A stretch of 64,000 bases of DNA from CAYREV01 sp964423345. GTDB taxonomy: Bacteria > Bacteroidota > Rhodothermia > Balneolales > Balneolaceae. The notes under the pieces were generated by a model that made no database searches, was not told where the DNA came from, and worked only from the letters and a program-made list of their open reading frames with translations. Positions 18,827 through 27,696 of the stretch are shown here, in pieces. The stretch lies in contig CAYREV010000002.1 in NCBI GenBank assembly GCA_964423345.1, positions 62,001 to 126,000 of the forward strand. Direction: 5' to 3'. Made by a program: the position numbers and the translations under genes. Position 1 is the stretch's first letter, and each line of letters opens with the position of its first letter.

Positions 18827-19765
18827 ATGACTCTCACACAACTATCCTATGTCGTAGCGGTCGACCGATACCGTCACTTTGCCACCGCGGCAGAGAAGTC
18901 GTTCGTCACCCAACCCACCTTGAGCATGCAGATTCACAAACTTGAAGATGAACTGGGTGTGACCATTTTTGACCGTTCAAAATCACCCGTCATCCCTACC
19001 GAAATAGGGGAAAAAATCATAAAAGAAGCTAAAGAAATACTCAAACAGTCTAAACACATAGAAGATCTGGCCACCATCTCTGATGATGAACTGCGGGGGA
19101 CATTCAGGGTGGGAATCATCCCTACCGTCGCTCCAAACCTGCTGCCTCTTTTCCTCCACTCATTTTTGGAAAAATATCCCAAGGTGAAATTAATATTTGA
19201 GGAAATAATTACCGGCGACCTGTTAAAGCTGCTGGAAAACGATCATCTGGATGTAGGTATCATCGCCACGCCGGTCGAGCAGGGCCATATTTTTGAGGAA
19301 GAACTATACTATGAACCATTTATCGGCTACGTCTCCGAAAACCATCCTCTCGCAGAAAAGGAGAGGATCACGGTTGAAGATCTTGACATTGACAACCTAT
19401 GGCTGCTTAACGAGGGACACTGCTTCCGTGACCAGACGGTACAGCTTTGCAGAAAACAGCGCAAGGAACAACTGGACAACTCAAATATTGAGTTTGAAAG
19501 CGGTAACCTGGAAACCCTGAAGCAACTGGTAGAGCAGGATTTCGGAATGACTCTCCTTCCCTACCTGGCGAAGAACCAGCTAGACGAACAATGCTCCAAG
19601 GCCCATCTCAGGTTCTTTGATTCACCCGTACCCAAACGAAAGATACGCCTCATCTATGGCAGGGAATACCTGAAGAAAAATCTCATCCAGGCCTTTAAAA
19701 ATGAAATCCTGGACTCCTTGCCCGAAGAGCTTAAGAAATCTGAAGAGGGTATCCTCGTGGAATAA
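18827..19765 (+). CDS. oxyR: OxyR-type LysR family peroxide regulator
   Basis: 312 residues. The N-terminal winged helix-turn-helix (TAAEKSFVTQPTLSMQIHKL) is followed by a LysR effector domain. The redox pair is Cys199 (NEGHCFRDQ) and Cys208 (QLCRKQ), with the same numbering and context as the peroxide-sensing cysteines of E. coli OxyR (GHCLRDQ). The later TLLP motif is also conserved. It should activate peroxide-defence genes when the disulfide forms. No catalase or peroxiredoxin gene is adjacent; the 172-base region upstream probably holds its own promoter. Confidence 0.95.
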   Translation: MTLTQLSYVVAVDRYRHFATAAEKSFVTQPTLSMQIHKLEDELGVTIFDRSKSPVIPTEIGEKIIKEAKEILKQSKHIEDLATISDDELRGTFRVGIIPTVAPNLLPLFLHSFLEKYPKVKLIFEEIITGDLLKLLENDHLDVGIIATPVEQGHIFEEELYYEPFIGYVSENHPLAEKERITVEDLDIDNLWLLNEGHCFRDQTVQLCRKQRKEQLDNSNIEFESGNLETLKQLVEQDFGMTLLPYLAKNQLDEQCSKAHLRFFDSPVPKRKIRLIYGREYLKKNLIQAFKNEILDSLPEELKKSEEGILVE

Positions 19766-19850
19766 TATGGCCCCTTCACCGATCTTCCCGAATCTATGTT
19801 TACATACGAGGATTGTTCGGCCGATACTGTTAATTGTTCCACAGCTTCCC

Positions 19851-19858
19851 TACCTTTG
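19851..19858 (+). promoter_or_regulatory. Possible Bacteroidota-type -7 promoter element (terC)
   Basis: TACCTTTG matches TAnnTTTG exactly and lies 35 bases upstream of the GTG start of terC. The best upstream partner is a weak TGTT/TTG around 19827-19837. Confidence 0.4.
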
Positions 19859-19893
19859 ATGCTTATTTAATTTCACCCTAAAAGTACTGCGCA

Positions 19894-20841
19894 GTGGACC
19901 ACAGCCTGCTTCTTTGGACATTATTTAATGTCTTCATCATCACAATGCTGATTATAGATCTCACGGTCTTCCACGACAAAGACCATGAGGAAAGCATCAA
20001 GGAAGCTCTTGTATGGACGGGAGTATGGATTGCCCTCGCTTTGATATTCGGTGTCGGAGTCTACCATTACATGGGCACACAAACCGCACTGGACTACTAC
20101 ACGGGATACCTGATAGAGAAATCATTGAGCGTAGACAATATTTTTGTCTTCCTACTGGTGTTCAACTATTTCAAGGTTCCGGCCAAATACCAGCATAAAG
20201 TACTTTTCTGGGGTATTTTCGGTGCACTCGTAATGAGGTTTGTATTTATATTTGTGGGCGTGGCACTCATTGAACAGTTCGAATGGGTCATCTATATCTT
20301 CGGTGCCTTTCTGGTCTATACCGGCATAAAGCTGGCACTGGAAAAAGACAAGGAGGTCCACCCGGAAAAAAATCCCATCCTGAAACTTACCCGCAGGTTT
20401 TTTCCCACCCTGAAAAGTTATCACGGCTCAAAATTCTTCGTTAGGAAAATGGGCAGGCTCATGGCCACGCCCCTCTTTGTGGTACTTATCGTCATTGAAA
20501 CCACGGATGTCGTATTTGCCCTGGATTCCATTCCGGCCATACTGGCAATAACCCGGGACGAATTCATTGTCTACAGTTCGAATGCCTTTGCCATATTGGG
20601 ACTCCGGGCCCTCTTCTTTGCCGTTTCGGGAATCATGAGACTGTTTCACTATCTCCATTACGGACTGTCGCTTATACTGATTTTTGTGGGTGTTAAAATG
20701 CTGCTGGCAAATTTTTATCATGTGCCAACCCCTTATGCGCTGGCCTTTATCGCCGTCACCCTTTTGGGCTCCATCGGTTTTTCCATCGCCTTTCCAAAAG
20801 AGCAGCAGCCTATACCTGAAGACAAACTCCCCGAGGAATAA
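19894..20841 (+). CDS. TerC/Alx family integral membrane protein
   Basis: 315 residues starting at GTG. About nine hydrophobic segments are visible. Family signatures with intramembrane acidic residues are present: LIIDLTVF, EKSLSVDNIFVFLLVF, ETTDVVFALDSIPAILAI and GLRALFF. TerC/Alx proteins are implicated in manganese export and metal homeostasis, including metal loading of exported proteins. No ter operon or other tellurite genes are present, so Alx-like metal transport is more likely than tellurite resistance. A small membrane protein follows after 13 bases. Confidence 0.94.
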   Translation: MDHSLLLWTLFNVFIITMLIIDLTVFHDKDHEESIKEALVWTGVWIALALIFGVGVYHYMGTQTALDYYTGYLIEKSLSVDNIFVFLLVFNYFKVPAKYQHKVLFWGIFGALVMRFVFIFVGVALIEQFEWVIYIFGAFLVYTGIKLALEKDKEVHPEKNPILKLTRRFFPTLKSYHGSKFFVRKMGRLMATPLFVVLIVIETTDVVFALDSIPAILAITRDEFIVYSSNAFAILGLRALFFAVSGIMRLFHYLHYGLSLILIFVGVKMLLANFYHVPTPYALAFIAVTLLGSIGFSIAFPKEQQPIPEDKLPEE

Positions 20842-20854
20842 CAAACCGAATCCC

Positions 20855-21274
20855 ATGGAAACCCTGTCAGCCCAATGGTTTATTTTCTACTACCTGCTTC
20901 TGGGATTCCTGATCCTGATATCGGGCCTTTACCTGATCGGCTACGACCTGAAGGTTCGGGACTACCTGGTGCAACAAGCGCAGGAGCAAACTCCTCCCGA
21001 CCTGCTTCGAACTATTCTCAAATATCTTTTTCTCTTCACCATACCCTGTCTGGTATTTTCTTTTTTCCCATTTTCCTGGGTCGAACTTCTGTTTTCATTT
21101 TGGAGTTTGTTCATTGTGTATATAGCGGGCATTCAGCTCGTCCGCTGGGAAAATACCCGGTTGCTGATCAGAGACCGCCCCGATAGGCTTCAATTTTTTA
21201 TTCGCATGACCGGAGCCATCATGGTGGCAGTCAGCCTGGTTATATTTTCGTTAAGTTACCTGATCATCATCTAA
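20855..21274 (+). CDS. Small four-helix membrane protein, unknown
   Basis: I chose ATG 20855 (METLSAQWFIFYYLLLG), 13 bases after terC; the frame is open further upstream, but that part overlaps terC in another frame. The 139 residues contain four hydrophobic segments, at roughly 8-30, 52-70, 72-92 and 116-138. A hydrophilic loop (YDLKVRDYLVQQAQEQTPPD) lies between the first two. No family is recognised. Close coupling to terC suggests a partner in the same membrane process, but that is inference. Confidence 0.7.
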   Translation: METLSAQWFIFYYLLLGFLILISGLYLIGYDLKVRDYLVQQAQEQTPPDLLRTILKYLFLFTIPCLVFSFFPFSWVELLFSFWSLFIVYIAGIQLVRWENTRLLIRDRPDRLQFFIRMTGAIMVAVSLVIFSLSYLIII

Positions 21275-21302
21275 GGTCTATATATCGGGATACAAGGTTA
21301 AA

Positions 21303-21356
21303 GCCGGCTACTCCGGCACATATCACCTAATCAAAATCGGCTGCCGCTACGGCAGC
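21303..21356. repeat. Two small palindromes
   Basis: A 5-bp stem (GCCGG at 21303-21307 with CCGGC at 21313-21317) is followed by a perfect 7-bp stem with a 3-base loop (GCTGCCG at 21340-21346 with CGGCAGC at 21350-21356). There is no T run, so they look more like extragenic palindromes than intrinsic terminators. They lie between the small membrane protein gene and the AlkA-like gene. Confidence 0.5.
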
Positions 21357-21507
21357 GCCAGGGCCCATTTCCTCATTTCGGGAATCCCCTGAATTATACA
21401 GGCGATTAACCGGAACCGCGGGAAACGGTAACAACCCTCAATTAATTATGAATCGGCCGGATTTATATTACATTGAAAATCCAAGTTGAAATAGTACATA
21501 CTCTCTC

Positions 21508-22458
21508 ATGAGCACCTGGTCCCTCAAATCCATACCGCCCCACGACTGGTTTATATGCCTGGATGTCAATGAATATTTTGACCATGAACATGATCCCGTA
21601 AAAGTATTTGGAGAGGGGTTTACCCGCCCTGTCCCCGTCGGCAACCGGGATGTGCTGATCACCTCTTTCTTCAACGGGGACCCCGACAAGCCGGAATTCC
21701 ATATGGAAAGTTCTGAGGCATTGGATAAAGAGGAGATCGAGGAAGCCAATAAGAGCCTGGCCCGAATATTCGGTACCAACCTGGACCTTCGACTCCTGTA
21801 TGATCAGGCAGCAGATGATGAAGTTCTCGGCCCCCTGCTAACCGACCTTTATGGCCTTAAGAGAATGGCCAGGGCCAATCTTTTTGAAGATACCATCAAC
21901 CGTATCATCGAAATGCGGCTCTCCCACAAGCCCACGGCAAAAAAGATGGTATACAGGGTCCGGGAAAATTACGGCTCACTCGTTACCTCGGGCGGAAAAA
22001 GCCTCCCTGCCTGGCCCCGTCCCCACCAGCTGGTCAAAGCGGATCCCCTGAGCATACGAAAATTGGGCCCCACCAAAAGAAAAGGGGAATTTATAATCGG
22101 CTTTGCAGAAGATATTCTATCAGGCGAACGGGATCTGGATCACCTTGAAAGTTGCGATCCCGAGGAATTCTATGATGCCATGCTAAATGTCAGGGGAGTA
22201 GGCCCCACCTCGGCACAGCAACTCATGCTTTTCAGGGGACAGACCGGGGCGGTTTTTCCAAGCAACAAATCCAAAGGCAAGGAAAAGGGGCTGCGCAAAT
22301 GGATCATCAAAAGTTATGGCGGAAATCCGGAAACCACAGGCGAAGAAGAGTTCCAGTCAATGATCAGCTCCTGGAAAGGATATGAAGCCGCTGCCCTGGA
22401 ATTTTTGTTTGTAAACTGGGTATTGAGTAAAAAAGAGAAACAGCGTAACCAACCATAG
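21508..22458 (+). CDS. AlkA-like HhH-GPD protein, catalytic Asp apparently missing
   Basis: 316 residues. The C-terminal half has the layout of a DNA-3-methyladenine glycosylase II: a helical region (YGLKRMARANLFEDTINRII), then GPTKRKGEFI, then a helix-hairpin-helix LNVRGVGPTSAQQL at 226-239. It ends with the LFRGQTGAVFP strand-like segment seen in AlkA. In AlkA this segment leads to the catalytic Asp (VFLPDD); here it reads VFPSNKSKGKEKG, with no Asp. It may bind DNA without base excision, or use another residue. There is no obvious partner gene; the next gene downstream is convergent. Confidence 0.75.
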   Translation: MSTWSLKSIPPHDWFICLDVNEYFDHEHDPVKVFGEGFTRPVPVGNRDVLITSFFNGDPDKPEFHMESSEALDKEEIEEANKSLARIFGTNLDLRLLYDQAADDEVLGPLLTDLYGLKRMARANLFEDTINRIIEMRLSHKPTAKKMVYRVRENYGSLVTSGGKSLPAWPRPHQLVKADPLSIRKLGPTKRKGEFIIGFAEDILSGERDLDHLESCDPEEFYDAMLNVRGVGPTSAQQLMLFRGQTGAVFPSNKSKGKEKGLRKWIIKSYGGNPETTGEEEFQSMISSWKGYEAAALEFLFVNWVLSKKEKQRNQP

Positions 22459-22496
22459 CCCGGCTCGTCAATAGGGCAGCCTCGGGGGGATAAGAA

Positions 22497-22979
22497 TTAA
22501 TTTTTGGCCTGGCCCGCCTTAACCGCAGTCACCTTGATCTCAACTTTTGCACCTATCGGCAGATTGGAAACCTCCACCAGTGTACGGGCGGGAGGGTTAT
22601 CACCGAACCACTCGGCATAGAGGGTATTAAATGCCGAATACATTCCCACATCGGTGAGAAAAACCTGGACATCCACCACCTCGCCCAACGAAAAGCCCGC
22701 CGCCTCCAGTATCACCTCGATGTTACGAAGGGCCTGGCGTGTTTGCGTTTCCAGGCTCTCCCCTGCCAGTTCACCCTTTTGGGGATCCAGGCCCACCTGT
22801 CCCGCCAGGTACAACGTATTGCCTGCAAGGATCGCCTGTGAGTAGGGGCCTGCGGCCTCAGGTGCTTTATCGGTGGATATGACCTTTCTGATATCCCCTT
22901 CCCTTTTCCCGGACTCATTACATCCGGCTGACAATAACAGCCAAAGAGGCAATAGGTATATTAGTCGCAAGGGGTTCAT
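22497..22979 (-). CDS. RidA/YjgF family protein with lipoprotein signal
   Basis: The start at ATG 22979 lies one base after the stop of the upstream aminotransferase gene; an ATG at 22991 would overlap it. The first 20 residues (MNPLRLIYLLPLWLLLSAGC) are a lipoprotein signal with lipobox SAGC and lipidated Cys20. The rest is a full RidA domain: GPYSQA, YLAGQVGLDP, the essential Arg132 (PARTLVEV) and Glu147 (KVEIKVTAV). RidA deaminates reactive enamines and imines released by PLP enzymes, normally in the cytoplasm; this copy would act outside the cytoplasmic membrane, next to an exported PLP enzyme. Confidence 0.92.
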   Translation of the reverse strand: MNPLRLIYLLPLWLLLSAGCNESGKREGDIRKVISTDKAPEAAGPYSQAILAGNTLYLAGQVGLDPQKGELAGESLETQTRQALRNIEVILEAAGFSLGEVVDVQVFLTDVGMYSAFNTLYAEWFGDNPPARTLVEVSNLPIGAKVEIKVTAVKAGQAKN

Positions 22980-22980
22980 G

Positions 22981-24273
22981 CTATATTCCATTTTTTATGA
23001 CATCCTGCATTACCCTTATAAAGCGGTCCAGTTCCGGCAGGGTGGTGTACACATTCGGCGTAACCCGAATGCCTTCAAATTCCTCATGGCGGATGGGGGT
23101 AACCAGAATGCGGTGCTTGTTCCAAAGATAACTGGAGAGTTCACCGGTATCGACCCCCTCAACCTCCACATTGGCAATACCACAGGCATACTTTGGGTTC
23201 CGGCTGGTATGCAGCCTAAGCCGGTCGTGATCGATCAGCGGATCAATCCAGTAATCGGAAAGGTATTTCAACCGGGCCTCCTTTCTGCCGGCCCCTATCC
23301 CCTCGTGAAATGCGACCGCTTCCGAAATGGCAATGAAATTTGCGGCCGGATGGGTACCGATCTCCTCAAACTTCCTGATATCGTTATCCATATTGTCGGG
23401 AGCAGCCATTAAGGGCCAAAGATCGGGGATTTTATCTTTCTTGACGTACAGCATGCCCGTACCATGGGGCGCCAGCAGCCACTTGTGAAGGCTGGTGGCA
23501 TAATAATCACAGCCAAGATCCCCCAGGTCAAAATCAAAGTGGGCAAAAGTATGGGCGCCGTCAACAATGACCGGAATGCCTTTGCTGCGGGCCATCCGCA
23601 CCACCTTTTTTACCGGCAGGATCTGTCCGGTTAGGTTGATCATGTGGCACATCAAAATAAGACGGGTCTTGTCGGTTATATGTTCCTCAAAACGACGGAC
23701 GATCTCCTCGTCATCTTCCGCCGGTACCGGTATGCTGAACTGCCGCAACTTTATCCCCTCGCGCCGTTCCCGCTGCTTGAACGTATTAATCATCCGGGGA
23801 TAATCCTGGTTTGTAGTCAATACCTCATCGCCCGGCTGCAGGTCAAATCCAAACTGGCAAATCTGCAGTCCTTCGGAGGCATTTCTTGTAATTGCCACCT
23901 CTTCGGAATCACAGTTAAAAAGATTTGCCAGCTGTTTTCGAACCTGTTCACGCTGGGGTTCCAGTATACGCCACATCGAATAGGCCGGCGCTTCATTGGA
24001 GAAATCCAAGTGGTCTTTCATCGCCTCCTGCACGATTGCCGGTGCGGGGCTGACTCCCCCGTTATTCAGGTTGATAAGGCTACGGTCGACCGTAAAAGCC
24101 TGCTGAACACGAAACCAGAAATCCTCATCGCCCGCAATTTCTTCCGGGGTCCCGGGATAATCCTTAAGCTCATTTGCAACAGCCCTGCTTCGGGTGGGGT
24201 TCAACCATCCCCCCATCAGGGCCCCTCCGCCTGCCATTCCCATTCGCTGTAAGAACTGCCTTCTGTTATACAT
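22981..24273 (-). CDS. Tat-exported class V aminotransferase-like PLP enzyme
   Basis: I chose ATG 24273 because it opens a twin-arginine signal (MYNRRQFLQRMGMAGGG); the longer frame would bury it. About 430 residues. Fold type I PLP features are ITRNASEGLQ, the cofactor-anchoring VIVDGAHTFAHF, and Lys264 in ATSLHKWLLAPHG for the Schiff base. It resembles isopenicillin N epimerase and cysteine desulfurase-like aminotransferases; the substrate is unknown. Export of a folded PLP enzyme by Tat makes sense because the cofactor is inserted in the cytoplasm. It is followed directly by the lipoprotein RidA gene. Confidence 0.9.
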   Translation of the reverse strand: MYNRRQFLQRMGMAGGGALMGGWLNPTRSRAVANELKDYPGTPEEIAGDEDFWFRVQQAFTVDRSLINLNNGGVSPAPAIVQEAMKDHLDFSNEAPAYSMWRILEPQREQVRKQLANLFNCDSEEVAITRNASEGLQICQFGFDLQPGDEVLTTNQDYPRMINTFKQRERREGIKLRQFSIPVPAEDDEEIVRRFEEHITDKTRLILMCHMINLTGQILPVKKVVRMARSKGIPVIVDGAHTFAHFDFDLGDLGCDYYATSLHKWLLAPHGTGMLYVKKDKIPDLWPLMAAPDNMDNDIRKFEEIGTHPAANFIAISEAVAFHEGIGAGRKEARLKYLSDYWIDPLIDHDRLRLHTSRNPKYACGIANVEVEGVDTGELSSYLWNKHRILVTPIRHEEFEGIRVTPNVYTTLPELDRFIRVMQDVIKNGI

Positions 24274-24476
24274 ATAAGCCTCCAGCACCCTTATTAAAGA
24301 TATATGCCTCAATACCTAAGTTATTCATCCGACAGTTAAATGCAACAATATCATGCTGTATGGTCATTTTGGGGCATATTTATTCATTTTTTTACACAAT
24401 TAGGGAGCTATGCACTTTAATTTCACTTTGTTTTCTTATTATTTAAAGAAAAACAGCTTAACCCCACACCTTGCTT

Positions 24477-25256
24477 ATGCGTTGGCTACTCTTCACACTG
24501 CTTTGCATAACTTTGCCTGTAACGGCAGACGGCAACCCGGACCGGGGCAGCGACAGCCTGTCTGTCCCTCAAAAATACCACACCTCGCTGAATCAGCTGG
24601 CGGACTATTTTAAGGCAGGAGAGAGCTCCATTGAGCCCTTGCTCAACGACCCCCGTTTTGAAATTTATGAACAGATAGCCGACCGTTTTCGTAAGTCGGC
24701 AGAAGTAAAATCGCTGGATATCCACGAATACAAGCGCATCCTTAAATTCAATGAAAAGATTGAACGCAGCGTCCATTTCACCAGGACCTATACCGAGCAG
24801 CTTAAAAAAGCCGAAAAGGAATACGGAATATCACGCTATATCATCTCTGCTATCATCGGGGTGGAATCAAATTACGGCGAAAACCTGGGCACCTACAATC
24901 CTTTTAACGTCTATGTTTCCATGTATGTGGTAGACTACCGAAAATCATTTGCACGGGCACAGCTTAAGGAGCTCCTGGAATTTACGGACCGCTACAAGAT
25001 GGATGTTTTTGAACTTAAATCCAGTTACGCCGGAGCCATGTCTTTTGCACAGTTTATCCCCTACTCCATGAACAAATGGTTTGTAGGAAAGGATATCACC
25101 GACCTGAACAACAATATTATGTCGGTGGCCAACTATCTGGCCCATTTTAAAAAACGCACGGGAAGCAATGAGAAAGCCGTGCTCCGCTACAATCCCAGTA
25201 GCCTGTATGTTCAGGCGATCATGTCGCTGGCTGAGGAAACGAAAAAATATTTTTAG
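24477..25256 (+). CDS. Lytic murein transglycosylase, MltB-like
   Basis: 259 residues from ATG 24477 (a TTG two codons earlier is possible). A signal peptide (MRWLLFTLLCITLPVTA) precedes an SLT_2-type domain. The catalytic Glu130 is in IIGVESNYGENLG, followed by TYNPFNVY and the family motif AMSFAQFIPYSMNKW. It should cleave the glycan strands of peptidoglycan, forming anhydromuramyl ends, in the periplasm. Cys10 is not in a lipobox, so it is probably soluble. It ends close to the groEL terminator, which may also serve this gene. Confidence 0.88.
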   Translation: MRWLLFTLLCITLPVTADGNPDRGSDSLSVPQKYHTSLNQLADYFKAGESSIEPLLNDPRFEIYEQIADRFRKSAEVKSLDIHEYKRILKFNEKIERSVHFTRTYTEQLKKAEKEYGISRYIISAIIGVESNYGENLGTYNPFNVYVSMYVVDYRKSFARAQLKELLEFTDRYKMDVFELKSSYAGAMSFAQFIPYSMNKWFVGKDITDLNNNIMSVANYLAHFKKRTGSNEKAVLRYNPSSLYVQAIMSLAEETKKYF

Positions 25257-25325
25257 TCCATTAGGGGGGATGCTCAACGATACCCGCCCATGATTTCATC
25301 CCCTTTGGAGCAATAGATAAATAAA

Positions 25326-25358
25326 AACCCCGCACTCTCGAAGTGAGAATGCGGGGTT
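25326..25358. terminator. Bidirectional terminator between groEL and the transglycosylase gene
   Basis: A 14-bp stem with one mismatch (25326-25339 with 25345-25358) surrounds a 5-base loop. On the minus strand it is followed by a T run (the A run at 25323-25327), fitting termination of groEL. On the plus strand the downstream TTTTAT is weaker but may stop the transglycosylase transcript. Confidence 0.85.
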
Positions 25359-25402
25359 AATTTTATCCGCGGTGAGGCGGACGGTTCGTTAAACGGCCGA
25401 TC

Positions 25403-27079
25403 TTACATCATGCCGCCCATTCCGCCCATGCCTCCCATGCCGCCGGGCATTCCACCGCCGCCGGGCATGCCTTGGCCTTCATCGTCGTCATCATCGCCTT
25501 TGGAAGGCTTGTCAGAAACGAGGGCTTCGGTTGTCAGCATCAGGCCGGCAACAGAAGCGGCGTTTTGCAAAGCGGTTCTGGTTACTTTGGTGGGATCGAT
25601 CACACCGGCTTTAATCAGATCTTCGTATTTCTCGGTACGGGCATTGTAACCGAAGGCGTCCTTACCTTCTTTTACTTTCTGTACCACGATGGATCCTTCA
25701 GCGCCGGCATTGTCGGCTATACATCTCAGCGGAGCTTCAAGAGCCCGACGGATGATACTAAAACCGACTTCCTGATCGGGGTTTTCACCTTTCAGGTCAT
25801 CCAGTACTTTCTGGGCCCTGATCAAGGCAACGCCACCACCCGCGACAATTCCTTCTTCGACGGCAGCACGTGTAGCATGCAGCGCGTCTTCAACACGGGC
25901 TTTTTTCTCCTTCATTTCTACTTCAGAAGCCGCACCGATATTCAGCACAGCAACGCCGCCGCTTAACTTGGCCAGTCGTTCCTGCAGCTTTTCACGGTCG
26001 TAATCAGATGTGGTCGATTCAATCTGACCTTTAATCTGGTTTACGCGGGCTTTGATATCGTCATCTTTGCCCTGGCCGCCAATGACCGTCGTATCGTCTT
26101 TGGTAATATTGACGCGGTCTGCCGTGCCCAGATAATCGAGGGTGGCATTTTCAAGCTTGTAACCGCGCTCTTCAGAGATCACGGTACCACCGGTAAGAAT
26201 AGCGATGTCTTCCAACATCTGCTTGCGACGATCACCGAAACCGGGAGCTTTCACGGCTGCGATTTTCAGGGAACCCCGCAACTTGTTGACTACCAGTGTA
26301 GCCAGCGCTTCGCCTTCAATATCTTCGGCGATGATCAGCAGCGGCTTGCCGGTTTGAATTACTTTTTCAAGAATAGGAAGCAGATCCTTCATATTGCTGA
26401 TCTTCTTGTCAAAAATCAGTATATGAGGTTCTTCCATCTCTGCAGTCATCGTCTCGGAGTTAGTCACAAAATAGGGTGACAGATAACCCCGGTCGAACTG
26501 CATTCCTTCAACCGTCTCAAGATAGGTTTCGGTTCCTTTGGCTTCTTCAACGGTAATAACACCGTCCTTGCCGACTTTTTCCATCGCATCGGCAATCAGG
26601 TTGCCAATCGCCTCATCGTTGTTTGCTGAAATGGTACCGATCTGGGCGATCTCTTTCTGATCGCTGATCTCTTTACTCATCTTTTTCAGATCGGCAACAA
26701 TAGCATCTACAGCCGTTTCGATTCCTCGCTTCAGTTCCATCGGGTTTGCACCGGCAGTAACATTTTTAAGACCGGTTTGAATGATAGACTGTGCCAGGAC
26801 AGTAGCTGTAGTCGTTCCGTCACCGGCATTATCGCTGGTTTTGGAGGCTACCTCTTTTACCATCTGAGCTCCCATATTCTCTCGCTTGTTGGAGAGCTCG
26901 ATCTCTTTGGCTACAGTCACGCCGTCTTTGGTTACGGTCGGCGAACCGAATGATTTTTCGATAACAACATTGCGTCCGCGAGGGCCCAAGGTAACCTTGA
27001 CAGCATTAGCCAGCTTGTCAACGCCACGCTTGAGAGCGTCACGGGCTTCCATATCGTAGTGAACTAATTTTGCACTCAT
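25403..27079 (-). CDS. groEL: Chaperonin GroEL
   Basis: 558 residues, full length. The ATP-binding GDGTTTATVLA and the highly conserved VTLGPRGRNVVIEKSFGSP are present. The protein ends in a Gly-Met tail (repeats of GGM) typical of GroEL. With GroES it forms the ATP-driven folding chamber of the cytoplasm. It follows groES by 56 bases on the same transcript. No CIRCE operator is seen upstream of the operon, so HrcA control is not supported. Confidence 0.99.
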   Translation of the reverse strand: MSAKLVHYDMEARDALKRGVDKLANAVKVTLGPRGRNVVIEKSFGSPTVTKDGVTVAKEIELSNKRENMGAQMVKEVASKTSDNAGDGTTTATVLAQSIIQTGLKNVTAGANPMELKRGIETAVDAIVADLKKMSKEISDQKEIAQIGTISANNDEAIGNLIADAMEKVGKDGVITVEEAKGTETYLETVEGMQFDRGYLSPYFVTNSETMTAEMEEPHILIFDKKISNMKDLLPILEKVIQTGKPLLIIAEDIEGEALATLVVNKLRGSLKIAAVKAPGFGDRRKQMLEDIAILTGGTVISEERGYKLENATLDYLGTADRVNITKDDTTVIGGQGKDDDIKARVNQIKGQIESTTSDYDREKLQERLAKLSGGVAVLNIGAASEVEMKEKKARVEDALHATRAAVEEGIVAGGGVALIRAQKVLDDLKGENPDQEVGFSIIRRALEAPLRCIADNAGAEGSIVVQKVKEGKDAFGYNARTEKYEDLIKAGVIDPTKVTRTALQNAASVAGLMLTTEALVSDKPSKGDDDDDEGQGMPGGGGMPGGMGGMGGMGGMM

Positions 27080-27135
27080 AGTTCTTTCCTTAATTGTTTT
27101 TGATTATTGATTTAATTTTTTAAAAAGTGATATGC

Positions 27136-27429
27136 TTAATCAACGATTCCAAGAATATCGGATTCACGCATGATTAAATACTCTTCTCCATCCAGCGTGA
27201 TCTCAGTTCCGGAGTACTTGCCGTACAGAACCTTGTCTCCTTCCTTAACCGACATGTCTATCTTGTTACCGTTCTCAACTTTTCCCGGTCCTGCTGCAAC
27301 CACTTTTCCTTCTTGTGGTTTTTCCTTTGCAGTATCAGGAATAATGATACCGGAATCGGTCTTTTCTTCAGCAGGTTCGGGCTGAACCAAAACACGATCG
27401 CTTAATGGTTGAATCTTTGTATTAGCCAT
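27136..27429 (-). CDS. groES: Co-chaperonin GroES
   Basis: 97 residues with the family start (PLSDRVLVQPEPAEEKTDSGI), a mobile loop, and KVLYGKYSGTEI near the C-terminus. It forms the lid of the GroEL chamber. It is first in the groES-groEL operon; a possible -7 promoter element lies 71 bases upstream. Confidence 0.98.
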   Translation of the reverse strand: MANTKIQPLSDRVLVQPEPAEEKTDSGIIIPDTAKEKPQEGKVVAAGPGKVENGNKIDMSVKEGDKVLYGKYSGTEITLDGEEYLIMRESDILGIVD

Positions 27430-27499
27430 AAGTATGACTCCCTAAGTTTAGGTTAATAGTTGAATTTAAATTTTAATTTCTGATTCGGTCTTGCTTACA

Positions 27500-27507
27500 C
27501 AAAATTA
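27500..27507 (-). promoter_or_regulatory. Possible Bacteroidota-type -7 promoter element (groES)
   Basis: On the minus strand the sequence is TAATTTTG, matching TAnnTTTG, 71 bases upstream of groES. No -33 TTTG is seen at 19-21 bases. Confidence 0.35.
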
Positions 27508-27696
27508 TAAATCAGAAAGTCTTTCATATTCTTGCGAAGCGGAATTTACGAGCTTCGTTTATCAGGTTAATGGGTGAGCAAGTACCATACCAAACTCCGG
27601 CAGAAAAGCAGATAATTTTAAAATTACCGTTTTTCCCCTTCATTCAGGCGGGAACTGGTAAAAATTAAGCTTACAGCGATATGCAGGGAAAGACTA

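Noticed and set aside
19894..20841. Tellurite resistance determinant
   Set aside because: TerC alone, without other ter genes, is better explained as an Alx/TerC metal transporter.
27430..27560. CIRCE operator upstream of groES
   Set aside because: No TTAGCACTC-N9-GAGTGCTAA-like inverted repeat is present.
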